Of a stretch of 64,000 bases of DNA, positions 17,220 to 26,828 are shown one piece after another. The stretch lies in NCBI RefSeq assembly GCF_000190535.1, contig NC_015160.1, positions 3,224,001 through 3,288,000 of the forward strand. The letters run 5' to 3'. The translations under genes and the position numbers were made by a program. Within the stretch, counting starts at the first letter, position 1; each line of letters opens with the position of its first letter. The notes under the pieces are model-generated. The model had not been told where the DNA came from, did no database searches, and saw nothing but the letters and a program-made list of their open reading frames with translations. Source of the stretch: Odoribacter splanchnicus DSM 20712. GTDB lineage: Bacteria > Bacteroidota > Bacteroidia > Bacteroidales > Marinifilaceae.

Positions 17220-17940
17220 ACAAGATAGCCTGTCTATTCTACCATTACATCAAACTGAAACAGACACATTTGAAATCTATATGCCTGCTGGTCGATTTTT
17301 ACCTTCGACACAGTTGGAACACAATAAAGACCTGTTCGGAAACGTACTATTCACAGTCGGTTTCCTGATTATTTTTGCATTTGTAAGATTAAGAGGTAAA
17401 GATCTGTTTTACAATCTATTGAATACATTATTGAAAAGGAAGAAAGCTGAAATTATTTTGAATGAAGGAATATCTTCCAATCTGATCTGTTATATTCTAT
17501 CCTTATGTTTGTCCTTCTCCATCATTTCTATCGGTATCGTCTATATCATCGAAGGAAATTTTATCAATTTATTTACATTATATCTTTTCATCGGCTTATT
17601 TCTTTATCATTTTCTTCTTCTCTTGATTGTCCGGTTATTCGGATGGACTTTTAACGCTAAAAATATGGCCGACGAAGTCATCGTAAATTTATGGACTTAC
17701 AATATTTTGTCAGGACTTTTGATTTCACCTTTTGTAATTGCAATCTTTTTCGTGAAATCTTTTGCTGTTATTCCTCTATTAAAGATAGTTATATTCGGTG
17801 CAATTTTACTTATGATTGTTAAAATTATAAGATGGATTGAAATATTAATCACGCATAGGGTTTCAATTTTGTATATGATTTTGTACCTTTGTGCCCTCGA
17901 AATCATGCCACTTCTTGTGCTTTACAAGATGGTAGAATAA
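17185..17940 (+). CDS. DUF4271 membrane protein
   Basis: A multi-pass membrane protein of about 251 residues. An ATG at 17152 would give 262 residues but overlap the upstream gene by 68 bases, so I prefer the ATG at 17185 (35-base overlap). The true start could be further downstream. After about 55 polar residues there are hydrophobic segments at roughly LFGNVLFTVGFLIIFAF, LICYILSLCLSFSIISIG, LFTLYLFIGLFLYHFLLLLI, ILSGLLISPFVIAIFF, VIPLLKIVIFGAILLMIVKI and ILYMILYLCALEIMPLLVLY, so six helices. The arrangement and the gene order before hemD match the DUF4271 family of Bacteroidetes. Biochemical function is unknown. Confidence 0.75.
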   Translation: MPNTDITYFHSEQDSLSILPLHQTETDTFEIYMPAGRFLPSTQLEHNKDLFGNVLFTVGFLIIFAFVRLRGKDLFYNLLNTLLKRKKAEIILNEGISSNLICYILSLCLSFSIISIGIVYIIEGNFINLFTLYLFIGLFLYHFLLLLIVRLFGWTFNAKNMADEVIVNLWTYNILSGLLISPFVIAIFFVKSFAVIPLLKIVIFGAILLMIVKIIRWIEILITHRVSILYMILYLCALEIMPLLVLYKMVE

Positions 17941-17971
17941 CATCAGGGTATTAATTTAAAACTTTACTGCT

Positions 17972-18733
17972 TTGAAGATAAAAAAGATACTCGTATCGCA
18001 ACCGCAACCAACTACAGAAAAATCTCCCTATTCTGAACTAGCGGAAAAATACGGTTTAAAACTGGAATTTCGTCCTTTTATTAAGGTTGAAGGAGTTACA
18101 GCTAAAGAATTCAGACAGGAACGGATCAATATTCTTGATCACACTGCTATTATTTTTACCAGCCGTACAGCTATAGATCACTTTTTCAGAATCTGCGGAG
18201 AGTTAAGAATAACGGTACCGGACACGATGAAATATTTTTGTATTTCGGAAGCAACGGCTTTTTATTTACAAAAATACATCGTCTACCGTAAAAGAAAAAT
18301 TTTCTATGGGGATAAGAAAGTGGATGATATGACTAAAATTTTACTGAAACATAAAACAGAAAATTTTCTTGTACCTCTTTCCGATATTCACAAAGAAAAT
18401 ATTCCCGGATTACTGGATCAGTTGAATCTGAAATACACGAAAGCTATTCTTTATAAAACGGTTTCCAGCGATCTGAGCGATATCAAAAATTTGAAAGAAT
18501 ACGATATCATAGCTTTTTATACCCCATCCGGTATAAAATCTTTATTCCAGAATTTCCCGGACTTCGTTCAGGATACCACAGTTATAGCAGCTTTCGGACC
18601 TGCAACTGCAGTTGCAGTCGAAGAAGCAGGATTACGGCTGGATATAAAAGCTCCGACACCCCAATGTCCTTCCATGACAATGGCTATCGAAGAGTTTATA
18701 AAGCGTTATAACAAAGAAAACAAAACAAAATAA
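17972..18733 (+). CDS. hemD: Uroporphyrinogen-III synthase
   Basis: A 253-residue cytoplasmic enzyme that cyclises hydroxymethylbilane to uroporphyrinogen III in haem synthesis. The start is a TTG at 17972: the N-terminus KIKKILVSQPQPTTEKSPYSELAEKYG is the conserved beginning, with no ATG in frame near it. Two Rossmann-like lobes are visible. The first contains IIFTSRTAIDHFFRI. The second contains DIIAFYTPSGIKSLFQNFP and IAAFGPATAVAVEEAGLRLDI, with the conserved Tyr/Thr-Pro-Ser-Gly loop. The sequence is divergent, as HemD proteins usually are. The gene sits 31 bases after the DUF4271 gene and is followed by a strong hairpin and rnpA. Confidence 0.85.
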   Translation: MKIKKILVSQPQPTTEKSPYSELAEKYGLKLEFRPFIKVEGVTAKEFRQERINILDHTAIIFTSRTAIDHFFRICGELRITVPDTMKYFCISEATAFYLQKYIVYRKRKIFYGDKKVDDMTKILLKHKTENFLVPLSDIHKENIPGLLDQLNLKYTKAILYKTVSSDLSDIKNLKEYDIIAFYTPSGIKSLFQNFPDFVQDTTVIAAFGPATAVAVEEAGLRLDIKAPTPQCPSMTMAIEEFIKRYNKENKTK

Positions 18734-18742
18734 TCCAAAAAT

Positions 18743-18783
18743 GAAGCTAATCACAAAAAGTTTGACTTTTTGTGATTAGCTTC
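18743..18783. other. 18-bp perfect hairpin between hemD and rnpA
   Basis: GAAGCTAATCACAAAAAG (18743-18760) is an exact inverted match of 18766-18783 across a TTTGA loop. The right arm begins CTTTTTG, but no T-run follows the stem, so it is not a standard terminator. It starts 10 bases after hemD and ends 25 bases before rnpA. An mRNA processing or stability element is possible. Confidence 0.8.
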
Positions 18784-18807
18784 CCTATAAGTTACCAACC
18801 TGCATTT

Positions 18808-19191
18808 ATGTACTCACTCAGCAAAGCCGAACGTCTATGTAGTAAAATTCTTTTCGAAGAACTATTGACTTCTGAGATCAGCTTTGTAAAATACCCGTTC
18901 CGGGTCGTACTCAAAGATTCGTCTATACCCGGAGAATATCCTGCCAGGATAGCGATCAGCGTGAGTAAAAAGAAATTTAAAAGGGCTGTTAAACGTAACC
19001 GGGTAAAACGGCTGACCCGTGAAGCTTACCGTTTAAACAAACCCGAATTCTATCAGCATATAATCCCCGGACATACAGTAGATATTCTATTTATCTACCT
19101 CGATCAGAATCTTCCGGTTTTTTCTAAAACCGAAAAGGCCATAAAAAGTGTACTGAAGAAGATTCCATCTTTACTATCCTCTGTTTCCTGA
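18808..19191 (+). CDS. rnpA: Ribonuclease P protein component
   Basis: I chose the ATG at 18808 (MYSLSKAERL), giving 127 residues. The longer frame from 18772 needs a GTG inside the preceding hairpin and adds an unconserved extension. RnpA is the basic protein subunit that helps the RNase P ribozyme trim tRNA 5' ends. The family fold is clear: KAERLCSKILFEELL, PFRVVLK, PARIAISVSKKKFKRAVKRNRVKRLTREAYR (the RNR signature helix), and HTVDILFIY. The gene is followed after 18 bases by yidD, the classic rnpA-yidD pairing. Confidence 0.93.
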   Translation: MYSLSKAERLCSKILFEELLTSEISFVKYPFRVVLKDSSIPGEYPARIAISVSKKKFKRAVKRNRVKRLTREAYRLNKPEFYQHIIPGHTVDILFIYLDQNLPVFSKTEKAIKSVLKKIPSLLSSVS

Positions 19192-19209
19192 TCCCGGTAA
19201 AACGATCGT

Positions 19210-19440
19210 ATGACACTTATTAAATGCATAATCAGTCACTTATTACTTTTACCGATTCGGTTTTATCAATACTGTATCTCCCCTCTAAAGCCACCCACCT
19301 GCCGTTTTGTACCCACTTGCTCCCAGTATGCGATCGAAGCTATCCGAAAACACGGACCTTTTAAGGGATTATGGCTGGCTATAAAAAGACTACTCCGCTG
19401 TCATCCCTGGGGAGGCAGCGGCTATGATCCTGTGCCTTAA
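19210..19440 (+). CDS. yidD: Membrane protein insertion efficiency factor YidD
   Basis: A 76-residue protein with the unmistakable YidD pattern: an amphipathic N-terminal helix ([20 protein letters not shown]), then [46 protein letters not shown], including the conserved CRFxPTCSxYAxEAI and RCHPWxxGGxDPVP blocks. It acts at the inner face of the cytoplasmic membrane to aid YidC-dependent insertion. It lies directly after rnpA, as in most bacteria, and probably shares its transcript. Confidence 0.95.
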   Translation: MTLIKCIISHLLLLPIRFYQYCISPLKPPTCRFVPTCSQYAIEAIRKHGPFKGLWLAIKRLLRCHPWGGSGYDPVP

Positions 19441-19565
19441 AAAATAACAATCCATCTTAAGGATTTGCTAATTTTCAATTTACCATTTTCAATTATCAAT
19501 TATATATCGTATTTTCGTTAATTAAAAATCAGGTGTTGTATCACAAACAAAAATTTAAAATATAA

Positions 19566-21221
19566 ATGAAAACAAAAAGAATTCTACTTGTTGGCATAGC
19601 ATTCATCTCGATCACTCTCGGATTGACCGCACTGAGAAACGATGATAAAAGCTTTGAAATCAGTAAGCAGCTGAATATTTATGCCACTCTGTTCAGAGAC
19701 GTAAATATGTTTTATGTCGATGAAGTCAATCCCGGTGACCTGGTCACTACAGGAATAAAAGCCATGTTAAAATCTTTGGATCCATATACTGTTTATTATC
19801 CGGAATCCGAAATGGAAGATGTAAAACTGATGACTACCGGAGAATATGCCGGTATCGGTTCCGTCATCAGTAAAAAAGGAGATCAGGTCATTATCCGGGA
19901 GCCTTATAAAGATTCTCCTGCAGATAAAGCCGGATTACTTCCCGGAGATATCATCCTGGCTATCGACGGAATTTCGGTGAAAGGTAAAAATACGGAAGAG
20001 GTAAGTACTTTATTAAAAGGACAACCGGGAAAAGAAATCACCATAAAAGTTCAGCGTGAATTTGAGACTAAACCACTAGAAAAGAAAGCTATACGAGAAA
20101 AAATCCAACTACCGAGCGTCCCTTATTCCGGTATGGTTAACGATACGACCGGATATATCTATCTAACCAGTTTTACCGATAAATCTGCTGCAGATGTCCG
20201 TTCGGCAATTATCTCACTAAAGAACAAAGGAGCCTCTTCTTTAATTCTGGACCTAAGAGGAAATTCAGGAGGTCTTCTGGATCAAGCCGTTGAAATAGTG
20301 AATTTCTTCGTTCCGAAAAATTCCAAAATAGTCGACACCAAAGGGAAAGTAAAACAATGGGATAAAGAATATACAGCCAAAAATAATCCCATCGTACCCG
20401 ATATGCCTTTAGTAGTATTGATCGACCGGGGTTCAGCATCGGCCTCTGAAATCGTATCGGGTGCTCTTCAGGATCTCGATAGAGCTGTTCTAATAGGTGA
20501 ACGTTCCTACGGAAAGGGATTGGTTCAAACAGTCCGCGATCTGGCCTACAATACGAAATTAAAAGTTACCACCGCAAAATATTATATTCCTAGCGGAAGG
20601 TGTATTCAGGCCTTGGATTATTCCCACCGGAACCCTGACGGAAGTGTCGGAAAAGTGCCCGATTCTTTGATTTCAGAATTTAAAACCCAATCCGGAAGAA
20701 AAGTGTATGACGGTGGCGGAATCAGTCCGGATATTAAAATTACTCCGGAAGATTATGCAAGAATCACTCAAGAACTTGTTTTACAAGATCTAACATTTGA
20801 TTTTATCAATAGTTATGCCCTTCGGCACCCCAATATTGCCCCTATCAATGAATTTAAAATTACAGATGAAATATACAACGAATTCAAAACCTATCTGAAA
20901 GAAAAGAAATTCAGTTATGAAACCGAATCACAACAGATATTGAATAAATTGATCGAAGCAGCCAAAGCCGAAAAGTATTATGACACCGCCAAAGAACAAA
21001 TTGCCGCTTTGGAAAATGATTTCACCCATTCTATCGACCGCGATATGGACCTCTTTAAAGATGAGATCACTTCGTTTTTAACAGAACAATTCATTCAACG
21101 TTACTATTATCTGCAAGGGGTAATAGAATATAAAGTCCAGCATGATCAAGAAGTAGCTAAAGCGGTTGAAGTATTAAACGATAAAGAAGTATATCGAAAT
21201 ACCCTGAAACCTGTCAAATAA
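19566..21221 (+). CDS. S41 family carboxy-terminal processing protease
   Basis: A 551-residue exported serine protease. An N-terminal hydrophobic segment (RILLVGIAFISITLGLTAL) serves as signal or anchor. It is followed by the tail-specific domain start LNIYATLFRDVNMFYVDEV, a PDZ domain (GIGSVISKKGDQVIIREPYKDSPADKAGLLPGDIIL), and the catalytic region LILDLRGNSGG, VLIDRGSASASEIVSGALQD (nucleophile Ser in the first S-A-S-A-S-E block) and GERSYGKGLVQ (general-base Lys). The C-terminal 170 residues are helical and charged. CtpA-like proteases degrade or trim envelope proteins from the C-terminus. The gene stands alone, with an AT-rich 125-base leader. Confidence 0.92.
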   Translation: MKTKRILLVGIAFISITLGLTALRNDDKSFEISKQLNIYATLFRDVNMFYVDEVNPGDLVTTGIKAMLKSLDPYTVYYPESEMEDVKLMTTGEYAGIGSVISKKGDQVIIREPYKDSPADKAGLLPGDIILAIDGISVKGKNTEEVSTLLKGQPGKEITIKVQREFETKPLEKKAIREKIQLPSVPYSGMVNDTTGYIYLTSFTDKSAADVRSAIISLKNKGASSLILDLRGNSGGLLDQAVEIVNFFVPKNSKIVDTKGKVKQWDKEYTAKNNPIVPDMPLVVLIDRGSASASEIVSGALQDLDRAVLIGERSYGKGLVQTVRDLAYNTKLKVTTAKYYIPSGRCIQALDYSHRNPDGSVGKVPDSLISEFKTQSGRKVYDGGGISPDIKITPEDYARITQELVLQDLTFDFINSYALRHPNIAPINEFKITDEIYNEFKTYLKEKKFSYETESQQILNKLIEAAKAEKYYDTAKEQIAALENDFTHSIDRDMDLFKDEITSFLTEQFIQRYYYLQGVIEYKVQHDQEVAKAVEVLNDKEVYRNTLKPVK

Positions 21222-21279
21222 CTAAATAAAAGGCTGTTTATAGAAAATTTTTCTATTTTTTGTGACTGCCTTAAAGACC

Positions 21280-21339
21280 GATTGGCGAATCTAAAGTTTA
21301 CAACTTATATTTACGATCGGAACTACAGATTCGCCAATC
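21280..21339. other. Long-loop inverted repeat between convergent genes
   Basis: GATTGGCGAATCT (21280-21292) is an exact inverted match of 21327-21339, with 34 bases between. It lies between the convergent protease gene and uvrC. It has no T-run on either side, so a simple terminator role is doubtful. A remnant of a small mobile repeat is possible. Confidence 0.6.
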
Positions 21340-21410
21340 AGTATTAAAACAATACATATTAAGCTTTAAAGCAGCTGATTTACCTCGGCACTCTTTCGGA
21401 TAAACTCTTA

Positions 21411-23216
21411 TTATTCGGTTTCTTGATGAAAATACTCATGAATAAGTTGTGCTTTCTTCTTCCCGATCACCTTAGCCAGTTCTTCAATAGACTTTTGTTT
21501 GATATTACTAACTGACTTAAACTCATGCAATAATATAGTTTCAGTTGCTTCTCCGATACCCTTAATATCACCTAATATACTGTTAATCTGTGATTTTTCT
21601 CTCAATTTACGATGAAATGTAATACCAAATCGATGGGCTTCGTCCCGGATATGCATCAACGTTTTTAAAGCCATCGAATTTTTAGCCAACAGATAAGGAT
21701 CCTTATCTTCAGGAAAATAAATTTCTTCCATTTGTTTTGCCAATCCTAAAATCGGTACTTTCCCATATAGATCTAATTTTTTCAAACTATTTACAGCCGA
21801 ATGTAACTGTCCTTTTCCTCCATCGATCACGATCAGATCCGGTAATTCCAGACCTTCATCCAATACTCTTTTATATCTCCGGAAAATAATTTCTTCCATA
21901 GAAGCAAAATCGTCCGCCCCGACGACTGTTTTCACGTGGAACTTTCGATATTCTTTTTTAGCCGGTTTACCATCGATAAAAACTACACAGGAAGCCACCG
22001 GATTAGTCCCTTGAATATTCGAATTATCGAAACACTCCATACGATGTGGTAATGTAGGCAGTTTTAGTTCTAACTTAATGGTTTTCAATATATTAAAACT
22101 CGAATCTTCTTTCTTTAGATTCCTCTGCCGTTCTCTATCCAATCTAAAATAGGATACATTTCTTTCGGACAAATCCAATAATTGTTTCTTGTCACCTCGT
22201 TGAGGTATCACATATTGCACTCCTTCCAATTGAACATCCGGATAAAAAGGAACAATAATTTCTTTCGAATTACTATTCACCAATTGGCGGATCTCATAGA
22301 TAGCGAAAGCAAGCAAAGCTTCCTTATCTTCTTCGATCTTCTTTTCTAATTCAACTGTATGTACTTGTATAACAGCACCATGAACAATTCTCAAAAAATT
22401 AACATAAGCATATTTCTCATCTTCCAAATAAGAAAAAACATCTGTATCGTGAATCGTAGTACGGACAATAGTCGATTTAGATTGATAATTTTTAATGGCT
22501 TCAAGTGCTTCTTTCATTCGATTGGCCTCCTCAAAATGCAGTGATTCCGCATACGAATTCATCTTCCTGGTCATAACCTGAATGACAGAAGACAAATTAC
22601 CTTTCAAAATATTCCTCACCTGGCTGATAAATTCATCGTATTCTTCTTCCTGTATTTTACCAATACAAGGCCCGAGACAATTACCGATATGATATTCCAA
22701 ACAAACTTTAAAACGGTTGTTATAGACAGCCTTCGTATTTAATGCAAGCTTACAAGTCCGTAATTTGAATAAAGATTTAATTAAAGAAATCAGTACATGG
22801 GCAAATTTTCCCGAAGTATAAGGACCGAAATATTCCGATCCGTCGTGTACAAAACGGCGGGTAAGAAACACCCGGGGATAAGGTTCTTTCTTAATACAAA
22901 TCCAGGGATAAGATTTATCGTCTTTCAATAAAATATTATAACGCGGCTTATATTTTTTGATCAGATTATTTTCTAAAAGTAATGCATCTTGCTCACTATT
23001 TACAACAATATACCGTAAATCCGTGATTTTATTGACCAAAATCCGGGTTTTATTTGACTGATTACTTTGATTTAAATAAGATAATACCCTATTTTTTAAA
23101 TTTTTAGCCTTTCCAATATATATAATTACTCCAGAAGAATCGAAATATTGATATACTCCAGGTGAAGAAGGTAATTCACTAATCTTTTTTTTCAAATGGT
23201 CATCATATAAAGCCAT
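21411..23216 (-). CDS. uvrC: Excinuclease ABC subunit C
   Basis: A 601-residue nucleotide excision repair nuclease that makes both incisions around a lesion bound by UvrB. Domains in order are the GIY-YIG endonuclease for the 3' cut (GVYQYFDSSGVIIYIGKAKNL, near 20-40), a Cys-rich segment (CKLALNTKAVYNNRFKVCLEYHIGNCLGPC), the UVR motif that binds UvrB (MNSYAESLHFEEANRMKEALEAI), the RNase H-like domain for the 5' cut (MECFDNSNIQGTNPVASCVVF, LIVIDGGKGQLHSA), and a C-terminal helix-hairpin-helix pair (ILGDIKGIGEATETILL). The length is normal. Adenine deaminase lies 7 bases upstream on the same strand. Confidence 0.96.
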   Translation of the reverse strand: MALYDDHLKKKISELPSSPGVYQYFDSSGVIIYIGKAKNLKNRVLSYLNQSNQSNKTRILVNKITDLRYIVVNSEQDALLLENNLIKKYKPRYNILLKDDKSYPWICIKKEPYPRVFLTRRFVHDGSEYFGPYTSGKFAHVLISLIKSLFKLRTCKLALNTKAVYNNRFKVCLEYHIGNCLGPCIGKIQEEEYDEFISQVRNILKGNLSSVIQVMTRKMNSYAESLHFEEANRMKEALEAIKNYQSKSTIVRTTIHDTDVFSYLEDEKYAYVNFLRIVHGAVIQVHTVELEKKIEEDKEALLAFAIYEIRQLVNSNSKEIIVPFYPDVQLEGVQYVIPQRGDKKQLLDLSERNVSYFRLDRERQRNLKKEDSSFNILKTIKLELKLPTLPHRMECFDNSNIQGTNPVASCVVFIDGKPAKKEYRKFHVKTVVGADDFASMEEIIFRRYKRVLDEGLELPDLIVIDGGKGQLHSAVNSLKKLDLYGKVPILGLAKQMEEIYFPEDKDPYLLAKNSMALKTLMHIRDEAHRFGITFHRKLREKSQINSILGDIKGIGEATETILLHEFKSVSNIKQKSIEELAKVIGKKKAQLIHEYFHQETE

Positions 23217-23223
23217 AACAAAT

Positions 23224-24852
23224 TCAATCTGCTAAAAACTTAAATTTACTATATTCGAACAATCCTCTTTCACCTATTTTCAATTCAGGTATCACAATCA
23301 GAGCCATAAAAGAAAGAGTCATAAAAGGTGAATCGAGTATACACCCATTATGATGCAAAATTTGAATTAATTTATTCCAAATCATAGCTACCTTTTCACC
23401 ATTTTCATCAGTCATAATACCGGCAATAGGTAAAGATAAAATGTCAACTTCTCCCTCAGATGCCACTGAAAGTCCTCCTTTTGCTGAAATAATAGAATTA
23501 AGAGCAATCAATAAATCCTGATCATTACATCCTACTGCAATGATATTATGGGAATCATGCGATATACTACTTGCAAAAGCACCTTTTTTCAGACCTATTC
23601 CATGTATAAAAGCAATCTGAGGAGGTTTATTCTCATAACGATTCAGATAAATAATCTTGAGTATATCTCTATCCAAATCAGATTCAAAATTATCGAATGA
23701 ATCATGATTTGAAAAAATTACTTTATCTGTAATTAATTCCCCATCATACACCTTGATAGAAACGATATCGGATGTTATGGGTTTTCTCAAATCGGAAAGC
23801 TGGAGTAATTTCCGATTGAATTGATTCAAATTCGAAAAATCAGAAACTTCAGCTTTAATATCCGGCATAGACCAAGAACTAGAATATTTAAGTTCACCCT
23901 GTATGTAAACTTCCGATACTGAAAATGATTTTAAGTCTTCAAATATACAAAAATCAGCAGGATCTCCTATCCGAAGTGTACCTACCGGTAAGTGATAATG
24001 TTGTATAGGATGAAGAGAAGCTATTCTCAAAACCTGAAATAAATCGAAACCATCAGCAATAGCTCTTCGAACTATCTTATCGATGTGCCCGCAATGAATC
24101 AAATCTCCGGGATGAGAATCATCTGTACAAAACATCAAAGAATAAGGATGACTATTTATCAAGGATTTTAAAGCCTCGTAATTTTTAGCTGCACTTCCTT
24201 CCCGAATTAGAATTTTCATTCCTAAAGAAATTTTTTCCAAAGCTTCGGATAAAGATACAGATTCATGATCAGTAGAAATGCCTGCACTTACATATTGTTT
24301 CAAAACTTCCCCTATTATCCCCGGAGCATGCCCATCGATCGGTATATTATATTTTTCAGCTAATTTCAATTTACGCCATACTTCAGCATCTTTTTGTAAT
24401 ACTCCGGATATATTCATCATTTCCGATAGAGAAACAAACGAATAGTTTTGTAATAATTCCTCGATATGATCAGAATTTATTTCAGCTCCTGAATAATCAA
24501 AAGAAGTAGCGGGAACACAAGAAGGCACTGAAAAGAAAATTTTGATGGGTGCTTTCCAACTATTTTCTATCATAAACCGAATACCTTCTATTCCTAAAAC
24601 ATTGGCTATTTCATGAGGATCATTAATAACGGCTACTGTCCCTTTCGAAATAGCCAGTTTTGAAAATTCTTCAGGCACCAGCATCGAACTTTCAATATGT
24701 ACATGAGCATCTATAAAACCAGGCGCTATGAAATTTTGATAAGAATTGGAATTTTCTAAAATATCGGTAATTATTCCATGGTCTATACAAATTGTTCCGG
24801 GAAAAATCCGGTTATTATAGATATCAATAATATTACCTTCAATTTTTTTCAT
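23224..24852 (-). CDS. ade: Adenine deaminase
   Basis: I chose the ATG at 24852 (MKKIEGNIIDIYNN), giving 542 residues, the usual length. The frame can be extended to 24894 but the added residues are unlike the family. The enzyme hydrolyses adenine to hypoxanthine and ammonia in purine salvage. Amidohydrolase features are FIAPGFIDAHVHIESSML (metal-binding HxH), VINDPHEIANVLG, the IDGHAPG block, STDHESVS and CTDDSHPGDLIHCGHID (metal Asp). The C-terminal part has SHDSHNIIAVGCNDQD and KGGLSVASEGEV, typical of the Ade branch. It is probably cotranscribed with uvrC. Confidence 0.93.
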   Translation of the reverse strand: MKKIEGNIIDIYNNRIFPGTICIDHGIITDILENSNSYQNFIAPGFIDAHVHIESSMLVPEEFSKLAISKGTVAVINDPHEIANVLGIEGIRFMIENSWKAPIKIFFSVPSCVPATSFDYSGAEINSDHIEELLQNYSFVSLSEMMNISGVLQKDAEVWRKLKLAEKYNIPIDGHAPGIIGEVLKQYVSAGISTDHESVSLSEALEKISLGMKILIREGSAAKNYEALKSLINSHPYSLMFCTDDSHPGDLIHCGHIDKIVRRAIADGFDLFQVLRIASLHPIQHYHLPVGTLRIGDPADFCIFEDLKSFSVSEVYIQGELKYSSSWSMPDIKAEVSDFSNLNQFNRKLLQLSDLRKPITSDIVSIKVYDGELITDKVIFSNHDSFDNFESDLDRDILKIIYLNRYENKPPQIAFIHGIGLKKGAFASSISHDSHNIIAVGCNDQDLLIALNSIISAKGGLSVASEGEVDILSLPIAGIMTDENGEKVAMIWNKLIQILHHNGCILDSPFMTLSFMALIVIPELKIGERGLFEYSKFKFLAD

Positions 24853-24943
24853 CGGTTCAAAAATTCTTTTATAAAAATATTTTATAAAACACATATTTCA
24901 CCCTTCGCACCTTTTTTATGTTCCACGTGAAACATTCGCCTCT

Positions 24944-26827
24944 TTACCGTCCCATCAATATCAAAAGAACATTAATATCAGCTGGCGACACACCACTTAT
25001 ACGAGAAGCCTGACCTATTGTTCTAGGTTGAATCTTTGACAATTTTTGACGAGCTTCAATAGACAAATTCGTGAGTTCTTCGTAATTAAATTTTCCAGCA
25101 ATGACTAGATTCTCTAAACGGGATAATTTATCGGCTAACATTCGTTCCCGCTCGATATATCCCGAATATTTTATAGAAATTTCAGCAGCTTCAATGATTT
25201 CATCACGCAAAACAAATTCCCCGATAAAATTATTCAACGAAGGTAAAACATCGATCAAAGCCAATAATCCCACTTGAGGACGACTAAGAATATCCACCAA
25301 CTTCATTCCTTGTCGGATAGGTGCTGTATTCAATGAAAGTAGAAAAGAATTGATTTCATCAGGTTTAACACTAAAATTCTTAATAAAATCAATTAACAAA
25401 TCTCTCTTCTCTATTTTATCCAAATATATCTTATGTCTATTATTAGTAACTAAACCAATCTGAAATCCCTTAGGTGTCAAACGCATATCTGCATCATCTT
25501 GTCTCAATAAAATACGATATTCTGCCCGGGAAGTAAACATACGATAAGGTTCATCCACTCCTTTCGTCACTAAATCGTCTATGAGTACCCCAATATATGC
25601 TTCATCCCGATTCAATACAAATTCAACTGAAGAATGTAAAGATAAATGGGCATTGATCCCGGCCATCAATCCTTGTGCTGCTGCTTCCTCATAACCTGTC
25701 GTTCCATTGATCTGACCGGCAAAATAAAGTCCTTGAATCAATTTAGTCTCTAAAGTATGATAAAGCTGTGTAGGAGGAAAATAATCATATTCTATCGCAT
25801 AACCCGGCCGGAAAATTCTTACATTCTCGAAACCTTCAATCAAACGCAAACCGGTCAATTGTACATCCCAGGGCAATGAAGAAGAAAAACCGTTTAAATA
25901 AAACTCTGTAGTAGTTTCTCCCTCCGGTTCCAAAAATAAATGATGACTGGTCCTATCGGCAAAAGTATTCAATTTAGTCTCTATGCTGGGACAATAACGA
26001 GGACCAACGCTCTGTATAGTGCCGTTGAATAAAGGACTATCGGTAAACCCCTGCCTCAAAGCATGATGTACAGCTTCGTTAGTATAAGCCATATAACAAG
26101 GCCTTTGGATCAGAGTATTCCTATAATCATAATGCAAATAAGAAAAACAATGAAAATCATTATCCCCGCCTTGTTCGGTCAATTTAGAAAAATCGATACT
26201 TTTTCCGTCTATACGGACAGGAGTACCGGTCTTCATCCGCCCCGTTTCGAATCCCAAGCTACACAATTGAGCTGTTAAACCGTGAGAAGCCGGCTCGGAA
26301 ATACGGCCTCCTTCGAAACTTACCCGACCTATATGCATTAGGCCGTTTAAAAAAGTTCCGTTGGTTAAAATCACCCGTTTCGCATTAAAAACGACCCCCA
26401 AGGCTGTCTTAACCCCGTAAACCTGCCCATCTTTCACTACCAACTCTACTACATCATCCTGCCACATATCCAAACCATCCGTATGCTCGAGCTGATACCT
26501 CCAATTAGCAGAAAATTTCATCCGGTCGCATTGTGAACGAGGACTCCACATAGCAGGACCTTTCGAACGATTCAGCATTCTGAATTGAATCGAGCTCTGA
26601 TCAGTCACTATACCGGTCAAACCTCCCAAAGCATCTATTTCTCTCACTATCTGACCTTTAGCAATACCTCCTATCGCTGGATTACAAGACATCTGAGCTA
26701 TCTTATTCATATCCAGGGTGATCAATAAGGTATGAGATCCTAAATGAGCTGCTGCACAGGCAGCTTCACAACCCGCATGTCCGGCGCCGACAACAATTAC
26801 ATCATAATCCGGTAAAAGATTTGCCAT
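24944..26827 (-). CDS. mnmG: tRNA uridine-5-carboxymethylaminomethyl(34) synthesis enzyme MnmG
   Basis: A 627-residue FAD and NADH enzyme that, with MnmE, adds the carboxymethylaminomethyl group to wobble uridine 34 of several tRNAs. The FAD-binding start is DVIVVGAGHAGCEAACAAAHLG, followed by the family block SCNPAIGGIAKGQIVREIDALGG. Mid-protein are RGPAMWSPR-like (KGPAMWSPRSQCDR), ILTNGTFLNGLMHIG, GRMKTGTPVRI and YCPSIETK. The C-terminus is the helical tRNA/MnmE-binding domain (MFTSRAEYRILLRQDDADMRLT). Also called GidA, this gene is near the replication origin in many bacteria. It begins one base from the end of ybeY, in the same operon. Confidence 0.97.
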   Translation of the reverse strand: MANLLPDYDVIVVGAGHAGCEAACAAAHLGSHTLLITLDMNKIAQMSCNPAIGGIAKGQIVREIDALGGLTGIVTDQSSIQFRMLNRSKGPAMWSPRSQCDRMKFSANWRYQLEHTDGLDMWQDDVVELVVKDGQVYGVKTALGVVFNAKRVILTNGTFLNGLMHIGRVSFEGGRISEPASHGLTAQLCSLGFETGRMKTGTPVRIDGKSIDFSKLTEQGGDNDFHCFSYLHYDYRNTLIQRPCYMAYTNEAVHHALRQGFTDSPLFNGTIQSVGPRYCPSIETKLNTFADRTSHHLFLEPEGETTTEFYLNGFSSSLPWDVQLTGLRLIEGFENVRIFRPGYAIEYDYFPPTQLYHTLETKLIQGLYFAGQINGTTGYEEAAAQGLMAGINAHLSLHSSVEFVLNRDEAYIGVLIDDLVTKGVDEPYRMFTSRAEYRILLRQDDADMRLTPKGFQIGLVTNNRHKIYLDKIEKRDLLIDFIKNFSVKPDEINSFLLSLNTAPIRQGMKLVDILSRPQVGLLALIDVLPSLNNFIGEFVLRDEIIEAAEISIKYSGYIERERMLADKLSRLENLVIAGKFNYEELTNLSIEARQKLSKIQPRTIGQASRISGVSPADINVLLILMGR

Positions 26828-26828
26828 T

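Noticed and set aside
18741-18779. 12-codon frame starting ATG inside the hemD-rnpA hairpin
   Set aside because: It is entirely contained in the inverted repeat, so the frame follows from the hairpin and has no independent support.
18772-18807. GTG start extending rnpA upstream
   Set aside because: The extension lies in the hairpin and is unlike the conserved RnpA N-terminus; the ATG at 18808 fits.
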